Shown here: piece by piece, positions 49,049 through 58,731 of the stretch | Numbering within the stretch: position 1 is the first letter of the stretch | Layout of the letters: each line of letters opens with the position of its first letter | Assembly (NCBI GenBank): GCA_028289645.1 | Contig: JANQOK010000020.1 | Span: 128,636 to 192,635 of the forward strand | Length of the DNA stretch: 64,000 bases | Source: Anderseniella sp. | GTDB lineage: Bacteria > Pseudomonadota > Alphaproteobacteria > Rhizobiales > Aestuariivirgaceae | Direction: 5' to 3' | Notes under the pieces: model-generated | The model's input: only the letters and a program-made list of their open reading frames with translations | What the model was told of the DNA's origin: nothing | Databases searched by the model: none | Made by a program: the position numbers and the translations under genes

Positions 49049-50503
49049 ATGCAGGTGACCGAAACACTCAATGAAGGCCTCAAGCGCGAGCTTAAAGTCG
49101 TCATTCCGGCGGGAGACCTTCAGGCTCGCGTTGATGAGCGGTTGGAAGAATTGAAGGCGACTGCCCAGATCAAGGGATTTCGTCCGGGCAAGGTCCCGAT
49201 CGGCCATCTGAAAAAACTCTACGGCCAGTCGGCCATGGCCGAGGTCGTTCAGAAGTCAATCGAGACCTCGAGCACCGAGGCGCTGAATGAGAAGAGCCTC
49301 AAGGCCGCATACCAGCCGGAGATCGTGTTGCCGGAAGACGAGAAGGACGTGCAGGCGGTGATGAACGGCGATGCCGACCTGTCTTTCACCATGAACTTTG
49401 AGGTGGTCCCGGACATTGAGATCAAGGACTTCAAGGACCTGAAGGTTGAGAAGCTGGTTGTCGAGGTAACTGACGCTCATCTGGATGAAGCCCTGGAAAG
49501 CATTGCCGGCCAGTACAAGGATTACGAAGACCGCGACAAGGGTGCGGCCGAGGACGGTGATCGGGTCACCATCAGTTTTGTCGGTAAGGTCGACGGCGAA
49601 GTGTTCGAAGGCGGTACGGCGGATGACGTTCCGCTTGAACTTGGCTCGGGATCGTTTATCCCCGGCTTTGAAGAGCAGCTGGTCGGCGCGAAACCCGGTG
49701 ATGACAAGACCGTCAATGTTACGTTCCCGGCCGAGTACGGCGTTGAACACCTGGCCGGCAAGCCTGCCGAGTTCGACGTCAAGGTGTCCAAGATCGAACA
49801 GCCCAAGCCTGCCAATATCGACGAAGCCTTTGCCGAAAAGCTTGGCATGGAAAGTGTCGACAAGCTCAAGGAAATGGTCAGGGAACGCATTGCGGACGAG
49901 TTCAGCAACATGTCCGGCGCCAAGATGAAGCGCGACATGCTGGATGCGCTGGATGCGGAATACAAGTTTGACCTGCCGCAGAAGCTGGTTGACCAGGAAT
50001 TTGAGCAGATCTGGGCCGCGCTCGAGCGCGAGATGGAAGGCGAAGGCAAGACCTTTGCCGATGAAGACACCACCGAAGAAGAGGTTCGGACCGAATACAA
50101 GGCCATCGCGGAACGCCGTGTCCGCCTTGGCCTGGTGATCGGCACCATCGGCGAAAGTGCCGGTGTTTCCGTCAGTGATGACGAACTGCAGCGTGGCCTG
50201 ATGGACCGGGCGCGCCAGTTCCCGGGCCAGGAAAAGGAAGTGTTCGAGTTTTATCGCAACAATCCGAACGCCCTGGTCGAGATCCGCGGGCCCCTGTTTG
50301 AGCAGAAGGTTGTCGATCACATCGCCGAGTCCGCCACCGTCAGCGAACGCTCAGTGAGCCGCGAGACACTGCAGCACATGCTGGAACATGACGGCGAAGA
50401 CGAAGACGGTGAAGAGGCAAAGCCGGCCAAGAAGAAGGCAGCCAAGAAGACCGCAGCCAAGAAGGCTCCTGCCAAGAAAGCCGCCAAGAAGTCGGCTGAC
50501 TGA
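49049..50503 (+). CDS. tig: Trigger factor (ribosome-associated chaperone and peptidyl-prolyl isomerase)
   Basis: The product has 484 residues. The ribosome-binding N-domain has QIKGFRPGKVPIGHLKKLYG, the tig signature. The FKBP-type isomerase domain (about 165-245) has GDRVTISFVGKVDGEVFEGG and FIPGFEEQLVGAKPGD. The C-terminal helical domain follows. Residues from about 455 form a Lys/Ala/Pro-rich tail (KKAAKKTAAKKAPAKKAAKK), histone H1-like and much more basic than the rest; such tails occur in alphaproteobacterial trigger factors. The gene lies downstream of tRNA-Leu and ends in a strong terminator, starting the conserved tig-clp-lon block. Confidence 0.97.
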   Translation: MQVTETLNEGLKRELKVVIPAGDLQARVDERLEELKATAQIKGFRPGKVPIGHLKKLYGQSAMAEVVQKSIETSSTEALNEKSLKAAYQPEIVLPEDEKDVQAVMNGDADLSFTMNFEVVPDIEIKDFKDLKVEKLVVEVTDAHLDEALESIAGQYKDYEDRDKGAAEDGDRVTISFVGKVDGEVFEGGTADDVPLELGSGSFIPGFEEQLVGAKPGDDKTVNVTFPAEYGVEHLAGKPAEFDVKVSKIEQPKPANIDEAFAEKLGMESVDKLKEMVRERIADEFSNMSGAKMKRDMLDALDAEYKFDLPQKLVDQEFEQIWAALEREMEGEGKTFADEDTTEEEVRTEYKAIAERRVRLGLVIGTIGESAGVSVSDDELQRGLMDRARQFPGQEKEVFEFYRNNPNALVEIRGPLFEQKVVDHIAESATVSERSVSRETLQHMLEHDGEDEDGEEAKPAKKKAAKKTAAKKAPAKKAAKKSAD

Positions 50504-50586
50504 TCAGGGCCTTGTGGTCTGACACAGCGGTTAACTGACGAACTGGCTGCACATCCGTGCGCTGGTCAGGTTGAGAATGCAGATCA

Positions 50587-50612
50587 GGGCGACCCCGGCG
50601 GTCGCCCTTTTT
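50587..50612 (+). terminator. Intrinsic terminator after tig
   Basis: The stem GGGCGACC (50587-50594) / GGTCGCCC (50600-50607) has a 5-base loop and is followed by five T (50608-50612). It lies 84 bases after the tig stop. The rest of the gap to 50795 shows no gene. Confidence 0.85.
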
Positions 50613-50795
50613 CGTGCCCTGCAACTGGACTGAGGCGATCACTCATGATCGCCTCACAGCAATATGCGCGCGGTTGAACTTGTAAACTTGCTCTATCGCT
50701 TTGAAACCGATCAGGTTTATGATTTCGGTTTAGTCGACCGGATATCGTTCTGATCCGGTTGCGGGCAACAACTGTGACGTGTCAATACAACGCTT

Positions 50796-52352
50796 ATGCA
50801 AGCAGATTATATCATCATCGGGGCTGGGTCAGCCGGTTGTGCGTTGGCGTCACGGCTCAGTGACAATCCTGATACCAGCGTATTGTTGTTGGAAGCAGGC
50901 GGCAACAACACCTCTCCACTGCTGCGCGCGCCTGCGGGTTTTGCCGCTCTGTTGCCCTGGCCCATCAGCAACTGGGCGTTCAAAACCGAACCCCAACCAG
51001 GACTGAACGGACGCCGGGGCTACCAGCCGCGCGGCAAGGGGCTTGGTGGTTCTTCGGCGATCAACGCCATGGTCTACACCCGCGGACGCGAACGCGACTA
51101 CGACGACTGGAACGTTGCGGGCTGGAGCTGGCGTGACGTTCAGCCGTCGTTCGCCGCGCTGGAAAGCGGCGGCCTGGAGGTGAGTGAGCAGACTGAACCG
51201 TTCGCGTCATCGGCCATGTTCCTGGAGGCCTGCGCGGCGTCCGGCCTGCCGCAGACGCCCGGATTTGACCAACTGGACACGGAAGCCTCCGGCCTGTATC
51301 GGGCAACTATCAGGAACGGCGAAAGGTGTTCATCTGCCGATGCCTTTTTGCGGCCGGTCAGCGACCGGAACAATCTGACCGTGCTGACCAAGGCGAAGGC
51401 CGGTGGCATCCTGATCTCACAGGGCCATGCGGTCGGTGTCCGCTACTACAGGGAAGGGGCATGGCGTGAAGCGCTCGCGACCCATGAAGTGATCCTGTGT
51501 GCGGGTGTGTTTCAAACCCCGCAATTGCTTATGCTGTCCGGCATCGGTCCGTCTCGCGAACTGGAGGCACATGACATTCGCGTGCTGCTTGATCGCCCGG
51601 GAGTAGGGGCCAACCTTCAGGACCATATCGACTATGTCATGACCTATAAGACCCGGCCGGGTCCTGAAACGCTCGGCGTGTCTTCAGCTGGTGGCAGGGC
51701 GATCATGGATGCCGTGAAACAATGGCGCAGTGACCGCACCGGCAAGCTCACATCGCCGATTGCCGAAGCCGGGGCCTTCATGAAGAGCCGTGACGACTTG
51801 GAAACGCCGGACCTGCAACTCCATTTTGCGCCCGGCATTGTGGACAATCATGGCCGCAAAATGCACCCCGGCCACGGCATGTCGATCCACCTGTCACTTC
51901 TAAAGCCGATTTCCAGGGGCCGGGTGGCGCTGAACTCGAAAAACTCACTGCATGCGCCCCGCATCGATCCTCAATATCTGAAACATGCCGACGATGTGGA
52001 GCGCCTGGTTGCAGGGTTCAAGCGGGTTCGTCAGTTGTTTCAGCATGAAGCGTTCGCCGCGATCCGGCGCAAGGAAATGCATACCGCCGGCGTCAACAGC
52101 GATACTGAAATCATAAGCTGGATCAGAAAGCGGGCCGATACGCTTTATCATCCCGTGGGAACCTGCCGCATGGGCGGGGCGGAAGAGGCGATGAGCGTGG
52201 TCGGGCCTGATCTCAAGGTCAACGGTGTTGATGGCTTGCGCGTGGCAGATGCATCCGTGATGCCTCGGATCATATCTGCCAACACCAATGCTGCCGCCCT
52301 GATGATCGGCTGGCGCGCGGGCGGGCTTATTGCCAAGCAACCGGCACTTTAG
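50796..52352 (+). CDS. GMC-family flavin oxidoreductase (choline dehydrogenase-like)
   Basis: The product has 518 residues. The N-terminal FAD fold is DYIIIGAGSAGCALASRLSD, with GMC signature 1 GKGLGGSSAINAMVYTRGRE and signature 2 GVFQTPQLLMLSGIGPS. The C-terminal active site is YHPVGTCRMGG with the conserved His, followed by DASVMPRIISANTNAAALMI, which completes the FAD site. It oxidises an alcohol such as choline, a glycol or an aldose; the choline-specific residues cannot be judged by eye. It is convergent with a TRAP binding-protein gene, making it part of an accessory pair between tig and clpP. Confidence 0.93.
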   Translation: MQADYIIIGAGSAGCALASRLSDNPDTSVLLLEAGGNNTSPLLRAPAGFAALLPWPISNWAFKTEPQPGLNGRRGYQPRGKGLGGSSAINAMVYTRGRERDYDDWNVAGWSWRDVQPSFAALESGGLEVSEQTEPFASSAMFLEACAASGLPQTPGFDQLDTEASGLYRATIRNGERCSSADAFLRPVSDRNNLTVLTKAKAGGILISQGHAVGVRYYREGAWREALATHEVILCAGVFQTPQLLMLSGIGPSRELEAHDIRVLLDRPGVGANLQDHIDYVMTYKTRPGPETLGVSSAGGRAIMDAVKQWRSDRTGKLTSPIAEAGAFMKSRDDLETPDLQLHFAPGIVDNHGRKMHPGHGMSIHLSLLKPISRGRVALNSKNSLHAPRIDPQYLKHADDVERLVAGFKRVRQLFQHEAFAAIRRKEMHTAGVNSDTEIISWIRKRADTLYHPVGTCRMGGAEEAMSVVGPDLKVNGVDGLRVADASVMPRIISANTNAAALMIGWRAGGLIAKQPAL

Positions 52353-52409
52353 GGCATCATCCTGACGCGGGAAGCCGATGCCTCCCGCGCCTGGTTGTTG
52401 TAATGCCCT

Positions 52410-53501
52410 TTATATGCCAAGCACCCGGTTTCGCTGATTGGAGAATTCGATCTCGGCAACCTTGCGGAACCCGCCGATTTCACGCAGTTTGGCCTGATAA
52501 TCGTCATTGATTTTGGCTGCCAATGCGGAGTGGTTACGGGTTTCCTCAAACACCTCCTTGGCGGCGACGCTGAACGAATCCCAAACGTCTTCATTGAATG
52601 AGCGCAGGTTCACACCATGGTCGCTGATCAGCCGGGCGAGGTATTCACCATTGTTGGCCGAGGCCTCTTCATGTTGAGCGGCATGCTCTTCGTTGCACGC
52701 AGCGGTGATTATGGATTTCTCGGTTGCTGACAGGTCTGCCCAGAACTTCTGGTTCATGCCGAAGGCTTGACCGCCGCCGGGCTCATGCATGCCGGCGGTA
52801 TAGTAGAACTTGGCTGCCTCGTAGAACTTCATGAAATAGTCATTGTAAGGTCCGACCCACTCGGTGGCCTCAATGGCGCCGGACACGAGGTTTTCATAAA
52901 TCTGGCCGCCGGGAAGTGAAACGGTGGAGACGCCGAGTTTGGACATGACCGTTCCACCAAGGCCCGGAATGCGCATTTTCAGTCCCTTGAGATCGTCGGC
53001 TGAATTGATTTCCTTGTTGAACCAGCCGCCCATCTGGGTGCCTGTGCCGCCGCAAGGCAGCGGCTTAATGCCGAATGAACCGGACAGTTCGTCCCACAGG
53101 GCCTGACCACCCTTGAACTTGATCCATGCATTCCACTCCGGTGACGTCATGCCAAACGGCACTGAAGTGAAGTAGGCAAAGGCCGGGTGCTTACCGACCC
53201 AGTAGTAGTCAGCCGCGTTATAGGCCTGCGAATTGCCCGAAGCCACGTCGTCAAACACATCAAAAGCGCCCACGCGTTCGCCTGCAGCAAAATAGGTTGT
53301 GGTGATGGCGCCTTCGGTGAGCTCGGTAATGCGTGCAGCCAGCCGCTGGGCACTGATGCCGAGACCCGGAAAGTCCCGCGGCCATGTGGACACAATTGCA
53401 AGCTCTTTTCTGGCCTGCGCAATCGCCGGCGTGGCCAGAGTAGAAACCGCTGCGGCCGAGCCGGCAAGAGCGGCTCCCTTGATGAATTTGCGGCGTTCCA
53501 T
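52410..53501 (-). CDS. TRAP transporter substrate-binding protein, TakP-like
   Basis: ATG 53501, behind GGGAGGATT, gives 363 residues; upstream in-frame codons lack support. The signal is twin-arginine-like (MERRKFIKGAALAGSAAAVS, then TPAIAQA). The DctP fold is shown by GLKMRIPGLGGTVMSKLG and the signature LPGGQIYENLVSGAIEATEW, with the ligand-binding tryptophan and nearby GWFNKEINSADDL. These are closest in pattern to TakP, the alpha-keto acid receptor of Rhodobacter. No membrane subunits (DctQ/DctM) are adjacent, so it is an orphan receptor. Confidence 0.9.
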   Translation of the reverse strand: MERRKFIKGAALAGSAAAVSTLATPAIAQARKELAIVSTWPRDFPGLGISAQRLAARITELTEGAITTTYFAAGERVGAFDVFDDVASGNSQAYNAADYYWVGKHPAFAYFTSVPFGMTSPEWNAWIKFKGGQALWDELSGSFGIKPLPCGGTGTQMGGWFNKEINSADDLKGLKMRIPGLGGTVMSKLGVSTVSLPGGQIYENLVSGAIEATEWVGPYNDYFMKFYEAAKFYYTAGMHEPGGGQAFGMNQKFWADLSATEKSIITAACNEEHAAQHEEASANNGEYLARLISDHGVNLRSFNEDVWDSFSVAAKEVFEETRNHSALAAKINDDYQAKLREIGGFRKVAEIEFSNQRNRVLGI

Positions 53502-53630
53502 ATGAAAATCCTCCCTGTATCGTTTGGTTTTTTTGTTGTTTGGGCCGTGCTGGCGCAAACCCTCCGCCCCGCCATCATCTCAACAGAAACCCGGTTCTTT
53601 GCCAATAAGGGGATTTGTTGTGATCGACCC

Positions 53631-53660
53631 TTTGACTGGGCCGGCAATTCGCCTATCTAT
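53631..53660 (+). promoter_or_regulatory. Candidate promoter of clpP
   Basis: TTGACT (53632-53637) and TATCTA (53654-53659) are 16 bases apart. CCTATCTATTG also resembles the alphaproteobacterial RpoH -10 consensus, and the -35 CTTTGACT partly fits CTTGAA. It lies about 85 bases upstream of clpP. It could be read by the vegetative or the heat-shock sigma factor. Confidence 0.45.
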
Positions 53661-53742
53661 TGTGCATCATCCAAGCGTCATGATTCTTTTGTCGGTGTGA
53701 CGGTTTCCACTCATCAGTTTTGAAAACAAGGCCTGCTTTCCA

Positions 53743-54378
53743 ATGCGCGATCCGATTGAAACTTATGCTCAGCTCGTCCCCATGGTGGTGGAGCAAACCA
53801 ACCGGGGCGAACGCTCCTACGATATTTTTTCCCGGATGCTCAAGGAGCGCATCATCTTCATCACCGGCCCGGTGGAAGATCACATGTCCACCCTGGTTGT
53901 GGCGCAACTGCTGTTTCTTGAGGCGGAAAATCCCAAGAAGGAAATCGCCATGTACATCAACTCGCCCGGCGGTGTGGTGACGTCAGGCCTGTCGATCTAT
54001 GACACCATGCAGTTCATCAAACCGGCTGTTTCCACCACGGTGATCGGCCAGGCCGCGTCGATGGGATCGCTGCTGCTGACCGCGGGCGAAAAGGGCATGC
54101 GTTTCGCCCTGCCGAATTCGCGGGTCATGGTTCATCAGCCATCCGGTGGCTTCCAGGGCCAGGCATCGGACATCGAGCGCCATGCTCAGGACATTATCAA
54201 GATCAAGAAACGTCTGAACGAGATTTACGTGAACCATACGGGTCAAAGCTACGAGACGATCGAGACGACGCTTGACCGCGATCATTTCCTGACGGCGACG
54301 GAAGCAAAGGACTTCGGACTGGTCGATGAGGTTATTGAAAAACGGCCGGACACCGGAGATGATGACGGCAAGAAATAG
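53743..54378 (+). CDS. clpP: ATP-dependent Clp protease proteolytic subunit
   Basis: The product has 211 residues. The catalytic serine is in [18 protein letters not shown] and the histidine in [15 protein letters not shown], with the aspartate further downstream. [20 protein letters not shown] and [20 protein letters not shown] are ClpP motifs; the N-terminus lacks a long propeptide. It forms the tetradecameric peptidase for ClpX, encoded next, and ClpA. The spacing of 271 bases to clpX suggests separate promoters. Confidence 0.97.
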   Translation: MRDPIETYAQLVPMVVEQTNRGERSYDIFSRMLKERIIFITGPVEDHMSTLVVAQLLFLEAENPKKEIAMYINSPGGVVTSGLSIYDTMQFIKPAVSTTVIGQAASMGSLLLTAGEKGMRFALPNSRVMVHQPSGGFQGQASDIERHAQDIIKIKKRLNEIYVNHTGQSYETIETTLDRDHFLTATEAKDFGLVDEVIEKRPDTGDDDGKK

Positions 54379-54649
54379 GCACCCGCGATTGGGCACGTGA
54401 ATTGCATACAGTGTCGTTTGCAAAGGAGTTGCGTTGCGGTTTTCGACATGTTTTGCATGTGAGAAGATTACAAAGCGGTTCATTCTGACGCGGTTTGTTA
54501 ATCATTTGTTGATTGTTCATCGTCGAGCATGGTGAAATATAAAGATTCGAAGATTGCCGGTCTCGAACCTGATTGTTCCAGACTGTTTGAGTTTTAACTT
54601 GGCCTGGTGATCACAGGCAGCGGTTCTACGGTGGACCGAAGGAGTACAG

Positions 54650-55942
54650 ATGACAAAGTCCGGCGACGGTGAGTCCAAGAATACCCTGTATTGCTCATTC
54701 TGTGGCAAGAGCCAGCACGAAGTCCGCAAGCTGATTGCGGGACCGACGGTATTCATCTGTGATGAATGCGTTGAGTTGTGCATGGACATCATCCGCGAGG
54801 AAAACAAGACGTCGCTGGTGAAGTCCCGTGACGGTGTGCCGACACCGACTGAAATCTGCACGGTGCTGGATGATTATGTGATCGGCCAGTTTCAGGCCAA
54901 GCGGGTTCTGTCGGTTGCCGTTCACAATCACTACAAGCGCCTGGCCCATGCCGCCAAGAACAATGACGTGGAGCTGGCAAAGTCCAACATCCTGCTTGTC
55001 GGCCCGACCGGCTGCGGCAAGACCCTTTTGGCCCAGACACTGGCGCGCATCATCGACGTCCCGTTCACCATGGCAGATGCCACGACGCTGACCGAAGCCG
55101 GTTATGTGGGCGAGGATGTTGAGAACATTATCCTCAAGCTCCTGCAGTCAGCCGACTACAATGTTGACCGCGCCCAGCGCGGGATTGTCTATATTGATGA
55201 GATCGACAAGATCTCGCGCAAATCCGACAACCCGTCCATCACCCGCGATGTGTCTGGCGAAGGCGTCCAGCAGGCTTTGCTGAAAATCATGGAAGGTACC
55301 GTTGCCTCGGTTCCGCCACAGGGCGGTCGCAAGCATCCCCAGCAGGAGTTCCTTCAGGTGGACACGGCCAACATCCTGTTTATCTGCGGTGGCGCATTTG
55401 CCGGGCTCGACAAGATTATCGCCTCGCGCGGCAAGGGCGCCGGTATTGGCTTCGGTGCCGAGGTCAAGGAAGAAGACAACAAGAAGACAGGCGAGTTGCT
55501 GCGTGAACTGGAGCCGGAGGATCTGCTGAAGTTCGGCCTGATCCCTGAATTTGTCGGCCGGCTTCCTGTCATTGCCACCCTTGAGGACCTTGATGAGGCC
55601 GCGTTGGTCGAGATTCTGTCGCAGCCCAAGAATGCGCTTGTGAAGCAGTACCAGCGTCTGTTCGAGATGGAAGACGTCAATCTGAACATTACCGATGATG
55701 CCCTGTCGGCCATTGCGGTCAAGGCGATCGAGCGCAAGACCGGTGCTCGTGGCTTGCGGTCCATCATGGAAGGTATCCTGCTCGACACCATGTATGACCT
55801 GCCGGGAATGGATGGTGTGGAAGAAGTTGTGATTTCTGCGGAAGTTGTGACCGGCGAGGCCAAACCGCTGATGATCTATTCCGACAAGGACAAGAGCGCG
55901 AAGCCGAAGTCGAAAGTGGCGAGTGGGCCCGGCAGCGCCTGA
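54650..55942 (+). CDS. clpX: ClpX ATPase, unfoldase of the ClpXP protease
   Basis: The product has 430 residues. The N-terminal zinc-binding domain has [11 protein letters not shown] and CDECVELC. The AAA+ core has Walker [28 protein letters not shown], the Walker [29 protein letters not shown] and the sensor [15 protein letters not shown]. The ClpP-binding IGF loop corresponds to the AGIGFGAEV segment. The protein unfolds tagged substrates for ClpP. A strong terminator follows. Confidence 0.98.
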   Translation: MTKSGDGESKNTLYCSFCGKSQHEVRKLIAGPTVFICDECVELCMDIIREENKTSLVKSRDGVPTPTEICTVLDDYVIGQFQAKRVLSVAVHNHYKRLAHAAKNNDVELAKSNILLVGPTGCGKTLLAQTLARIIDVPFTMADATTLTEAGYVGEDVENIILKLLQSADYNVDRAQRGIVYIDEIDKISRKSDNPSITRDVSGEGVQQALLKIMEGTVASVPPQGGRKHPQQEFLQVDTANILFICGGAFAGLDKIIASRGKGAGIGFGAEVKEEDNKKTGELLRELEPEDLLKFGLIPEFVGRLPVIATLEDLDEAALVEILSQPKNALVKQYQRLFEMEDVNLNITDDALSAIAVKAIERKTGARGLRSIMEGILLDTMYDLPGMDGVEEVVISAEVVTGEAKPLMIYSDKDKSAKPKSKVASGPGSA

Positions 55943-55971
55943 CGCTCATTGCTGAAAGCATGTGTAGCCAG

Positions 55972-56002
55972 CCCGGTCAGTCGCTATCTGACCGGGTTTT
56001 TT
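55972..56002 (+). terminator. Intrinsic terminator after clpX
   Basis: The stem CCCGGTCAG (55972-55980) / CTGACCGGG (55988-55996) is perfect over 9 bases with a 7-base loop, followed by TTTTTT (55997-56002). It overlaps the stop codon end of the convergent glycosyltransferase gene, whose own last codons form part of the stem. Confidence 0.9.
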
Positions 56003-56696
56003 GCCGCCTTGCAGACAATGCAGTTCGCAGGATGGTGCCAATGATGGCGTGCCCCGCCAGGATCGTGCCGCGCACGGTCCCGGAAATTTTCGAGACACCG
56101 ATGCGGTTGAAGTAGCTCACCGGAACCTCGCGCCAGCGCAGATCGTGCTGTATTGCCTTCAACTGCATCTCCACGGTCCATCCGAAGGCCCGGTCCTGCA
56201 TGTCTATGCTTCGCAGGCTGTCCGCGGAGATGGCGCGGTAGGGGCCCAGATCGGTGTATCTGGCGCCCCAGAACAGCTGTATGAGGCTACAGGCCAGCCA
56301 GTTTCCCCAGCGCTGCTGAGGCGTCAGCGAACCAGCCTCGGCGGCACCCAGGGTTCGCGATCCGATCACCATGTCGGCCAGGTCGTCCGCAATCGGGTCC
56401 ACCAGCAGGTGCATCTCGCTGCCGCGGTCGGAATAGTCGCCGTCCATGAACACAATGATGTCATGGCCGGTCGCCGCTGCAATCCCGCGCAGGCAGGCGG
56501 CGCCATAGCCAGGTTGCGGCTCATGCACGACGTGCGCGCCATGGGCCTCAGCTATGCCGGCGGTGCCATCCTGCGATGCATTGTCTGCCACAATGGTCCG
56601 GTCGATCCAGTCCGGAACTCCATCGATCACCTTGCCGATTGCGCCGGCCTCGTCAAAGGCCGGGATGACCACCGCTATCTTCTTACCATTCCTCAT
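55977..56696 (-). CDS. Glycosyltransferase family 2 (dolichol-phosphate-sugar synthase-like)
   Basis: ATG 56696 overlaps the stop of the upstream gene by one base (TGATG), giving 239 residues; a longer open frame upstream belongs to that gene's region. The GT-A fold has VVIPAFDEAGAIGKVIDGVP, the sugar-nucleotide-binding VADNASQDGTAG, the metal-binding IVFMDGDYSD and MVIGSRTLG. The C-terminal FGWTVEMQLKAIQHDLRWRE and PVSYFNRIGVSKISGT are typical of undecaprenyl/dolichol-phosphate sugar synthases. It probably makes a lipid-linked sugar used by the membrane enzyme encoded upstream. Confidence 0.88.
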   Translation of the reverse strand: MRNGKKIAVVIPAFDEAGAIGKVIDGVPDWIDRTIVADNASQDGTAGIAEAHGAHVVHEPQPGYGAACLRGIAAATGHDIIVFMDGDYSDRGSEMHLLVDPIADDLADMVIGSRTLGAAEAGSLTPQQRWGNWLACSLIQLFWGARYTDLGPYRAISADSLRSIDMQDRAFGWTVEMQLKAIQHDLRWREVPVSYFNRIGVSKISGTVRGTILAGHAIIGTILRTALSARRQKTRSDSD

Positions 56697-58147
56697 CAGG
56701 ACACGTTCCGCACATGGCTGGTGTCTGGGGTCTGCTGTCTCACCTTCCTCCAGTCCAAACCGAGCATAATCCATACCGGAAGCCACATGGCCCAGAGCAG
56801 GGCCAGAAGCCAGGTTTCCGCAGTTTCGATTGCCGTCATTTTGAAGAATGCATAGTAAAGCGGAAATGTCAGGGTCATCAGCAGCAGTCCGCGGTAGGGA
56901 AACACGCAAAGGAACGGCGCAATCCAGATGAAATACCAGGGCAGTTGCACCGGCGACAACAGCAGCATGGCCGCAGCGGCGACAAGAAAGCGGTGCACAA
57001 TGTCAAGCGGGCTCGCCGCTGATGTTCGATTGCTGAGCAGCACGATCGCCGCAATCACGGCGGCAGCCATCATCCGGGCCAGGTTACCGGGCTCGACCAG
57101 GCTTTGTGGCAGCAGGTTTGCTGCTGCGGTAAAGACCAGGAAGGAGGCCGAGATTCGTTCCCACCCGGTTGAAAAGGCAACGAAACCTGAAGATTGGTCG
57201 AGCTGGGTGGCAACAATCGGCCAGTAAAGAACTGCAACCAGCAATCCGGCAACCGCTGCTGCTGCGGCCAACCTCGCGGGCTCGCAGAGCAGACCGCGCC
57301 AGATGGCGGGCAGGATAAGGATCGGCCAGACCTTTGCTGCGACGGCCAGTGCCGCGACAGCGCTTGCCGCCACTGGCCGCATCCTTATGCAAAGTACAAG
57401 TGCGGCAAGCAGGGGCACCAGCACAACCGGTTCCATGTGCGCGGAATTCATCACTTCCTTGATTACAACTGGATTCCACCAATAAAGGCTCGCCCAGATC
57501 AGCGGCCGGTTGAGCGATGACAGAAGCATCAGAACCAGGCCCAGAGTGGCGAGTTCCAGCAACAACAATACGCTGCGCCATGCTTCCAGGGAAAATGGCT
57601 TTATCATGTAGGCTGCCGCGAACGCTGCCTGTGACAGCGTGGGGTAGATGGTCCGAATGTCGCCATAATTGACCCGTTCGAGCACCGGGCCGGCCTGTGC
57701 TTTCAACATCATCACAACCGGGTCTGTGACCGTGCCGTCAAGAATTGCTTGCGGGCTGTACGCCCAGGGATTGATCCCGTTCGCTGTCAGCGCCCCGTCC
57801 CACAGATAGCGATAGAAGTCGTCCTCCTGAACCGGAACCGATCCAAAAAACACGACGCGCATGACAAAGCCGAAAGCGATCATCAGGAACAAAAGGGCTT
57901 TGGGGTTCTGGACTGTGAGGCTGCGCGGCAGGATAAACCAGGCTGTGGCCAGGAACACCGCGCCGGCAATCATGTAGCCGGCAACAAGTTTGAAGATCGG
58001 CCGGTCTGCCACTGCACGTTCGTATCTGAACTCTGTGCCGCCTGCCACAAGCAGCAAGGCGCAGCACAAAAGTGCTGCGCCTGAGGTTGCCCAGAGTAGA
58101 AATAATGGCCATTGGCCGGAGGCTTGAGACCGCAATTGCTCAGTCAT
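56696..58147 (-). CDS. Polytopic membrane mannosyltransferase-like protein (GT87/GT-C type)
   Basis: The start is placed at ATG 58147; a GTG at 58192 would add 15 hydrophobic residues. The 483-residue product has about ten to twelve membrane segments. The first periplasmic loop has VPVQEDDFYRYLWDGALTAN and INPWAYSP, the acidic DDFYRYLWDG pattern of GT-C-type polyprenyl-phosphate sugar transferases. It would transfer the lipid-linked sugar made by the coupled GT2 enzyme to an envelope acceptor (inference). It lies on the minus strand between clpX and lon, breaking the usual synteny. Confidence 0.75.
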   Translation of the reverse strand: MTEQLRSQASGQWPLFLLWATSGAALLCCALLLVAGGTEFRYERAVADRPIFKLVAGYMIAGAVFLATAWFILPRSLTVQNPKALLFLMIAFGFVMRVVFFGSVPVQEDDFYRYLWDGALTANGINPWAYSPQAILDGTVTDPVVMMLKAQAGPVLERVNYGDIRTIYPTLSQAAFAAAYMIKPFSLEAWRSVLLLLELATLGLVLMLLSSLNRPLIWASLYWWNPVVIKEVMNSAHMEPVVLVPLLAALVLCIRMRPVAASAVAALAVAAKVWPILILPAIWRGLLCEPARLAAAAAVAGLLVAVLYWPIVATQLDQSSGFVAFSTGWERISASFLVFTAAANLLPQSLVEPGNLARMMAAAVIAAIVLLSNRTSAASPLDIVHRFLVAAAAMLLLSPVQLPWYFIWIAPFLCVFPYRGLLLMTLTFPLYYAFFKMTAIETAETWLLALLWAMWLPVWIMLGLDWRKVRQQTPDTSHVRNVS

Positions 58148-58245
58148 TACAAGGGTTTCCGCAAAAACGGCAAACAATATTGCGAAAATCACATGCGCAA
58201 CAAGACACCGCCACGCGGTTTCAGGTCAATCGTTACCGTAGTGCC

Positions 58246-58470
58246 TCAACTGCCTTTGCCGGCAGGATAACGGGTCTTCTTTTTCTTCTTCTTTTTCTTT
58301 TTGGTTTCTGCGACCTTTGTCGTGGCCGCAGGGGTGTCGACTTTCTGTGTGCTGAACCCTGAATTGGCGGATACTGCCGCGGCGACCGGGCTGGCAACAA
58401 TGGCTATGGCGCCGGCCAGCGCAATGGCCATAGCGCCGAGAGCGGCATTGGAACTTTGAGTTTTACGCAT
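58246..58470 (-). CDS. Small exported protein with poly-lysine tail (74 aa)
   Basis: ATG 58470 has AAAGGAGAT upstream, so an upstream in-frame start is not needed. The product has a signal peptide (NAALGAMAIALAGAIAIVAS, cleavage near VAAA), then a Ser/Thr/Ala-rich stretch and a run of nine lysines before TRYPAGKGS. The lysine run is coded by AAG/AAA codons and is seen on the plus strand as TTCTTCTTT-type repeats around 58279-58305. Such tails bind nucleic acids or anionic surfaces, but no family is recognised. It may be an envelope or periplasmic protein. Confidence 0.6.
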   Translation of the reverse strand: MRKTQSSNAALGAMAIALAGAIAIVASPVAAAVSANSGFSTQKVDTPAATTKVAETKKKKKKKKKTRYPAGKGS

Positions 58471-58731
58471 CTCAATCTCCTTTGAGCGTGGGGTCGAGAC
58501 AGCAACTCGTCCCTTGGTTTCGCACGACGAAATTTCATCAACTCGTCCTGAGCACAAGGTACCGATTTCTGCTGATTTCAAAATTCAACTTGGATCACAA
58601 ACTCATTATCGCGTTCGCCATCTTGCTCTCAACAAGTTCAGCTAATGATGCCAGCTTGTGATTGGCAGTGGCTTGGGTAAGCCGGTTAGTCTGCCGGCCT
58701 GTCATAGCTAACCTGCAGGAGCCACCGTCCC

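Noticed and set aside
49256..50320. 354-codon open frame on the minus strand
   Set aside because: Complement shadow of the trigger factor gene.
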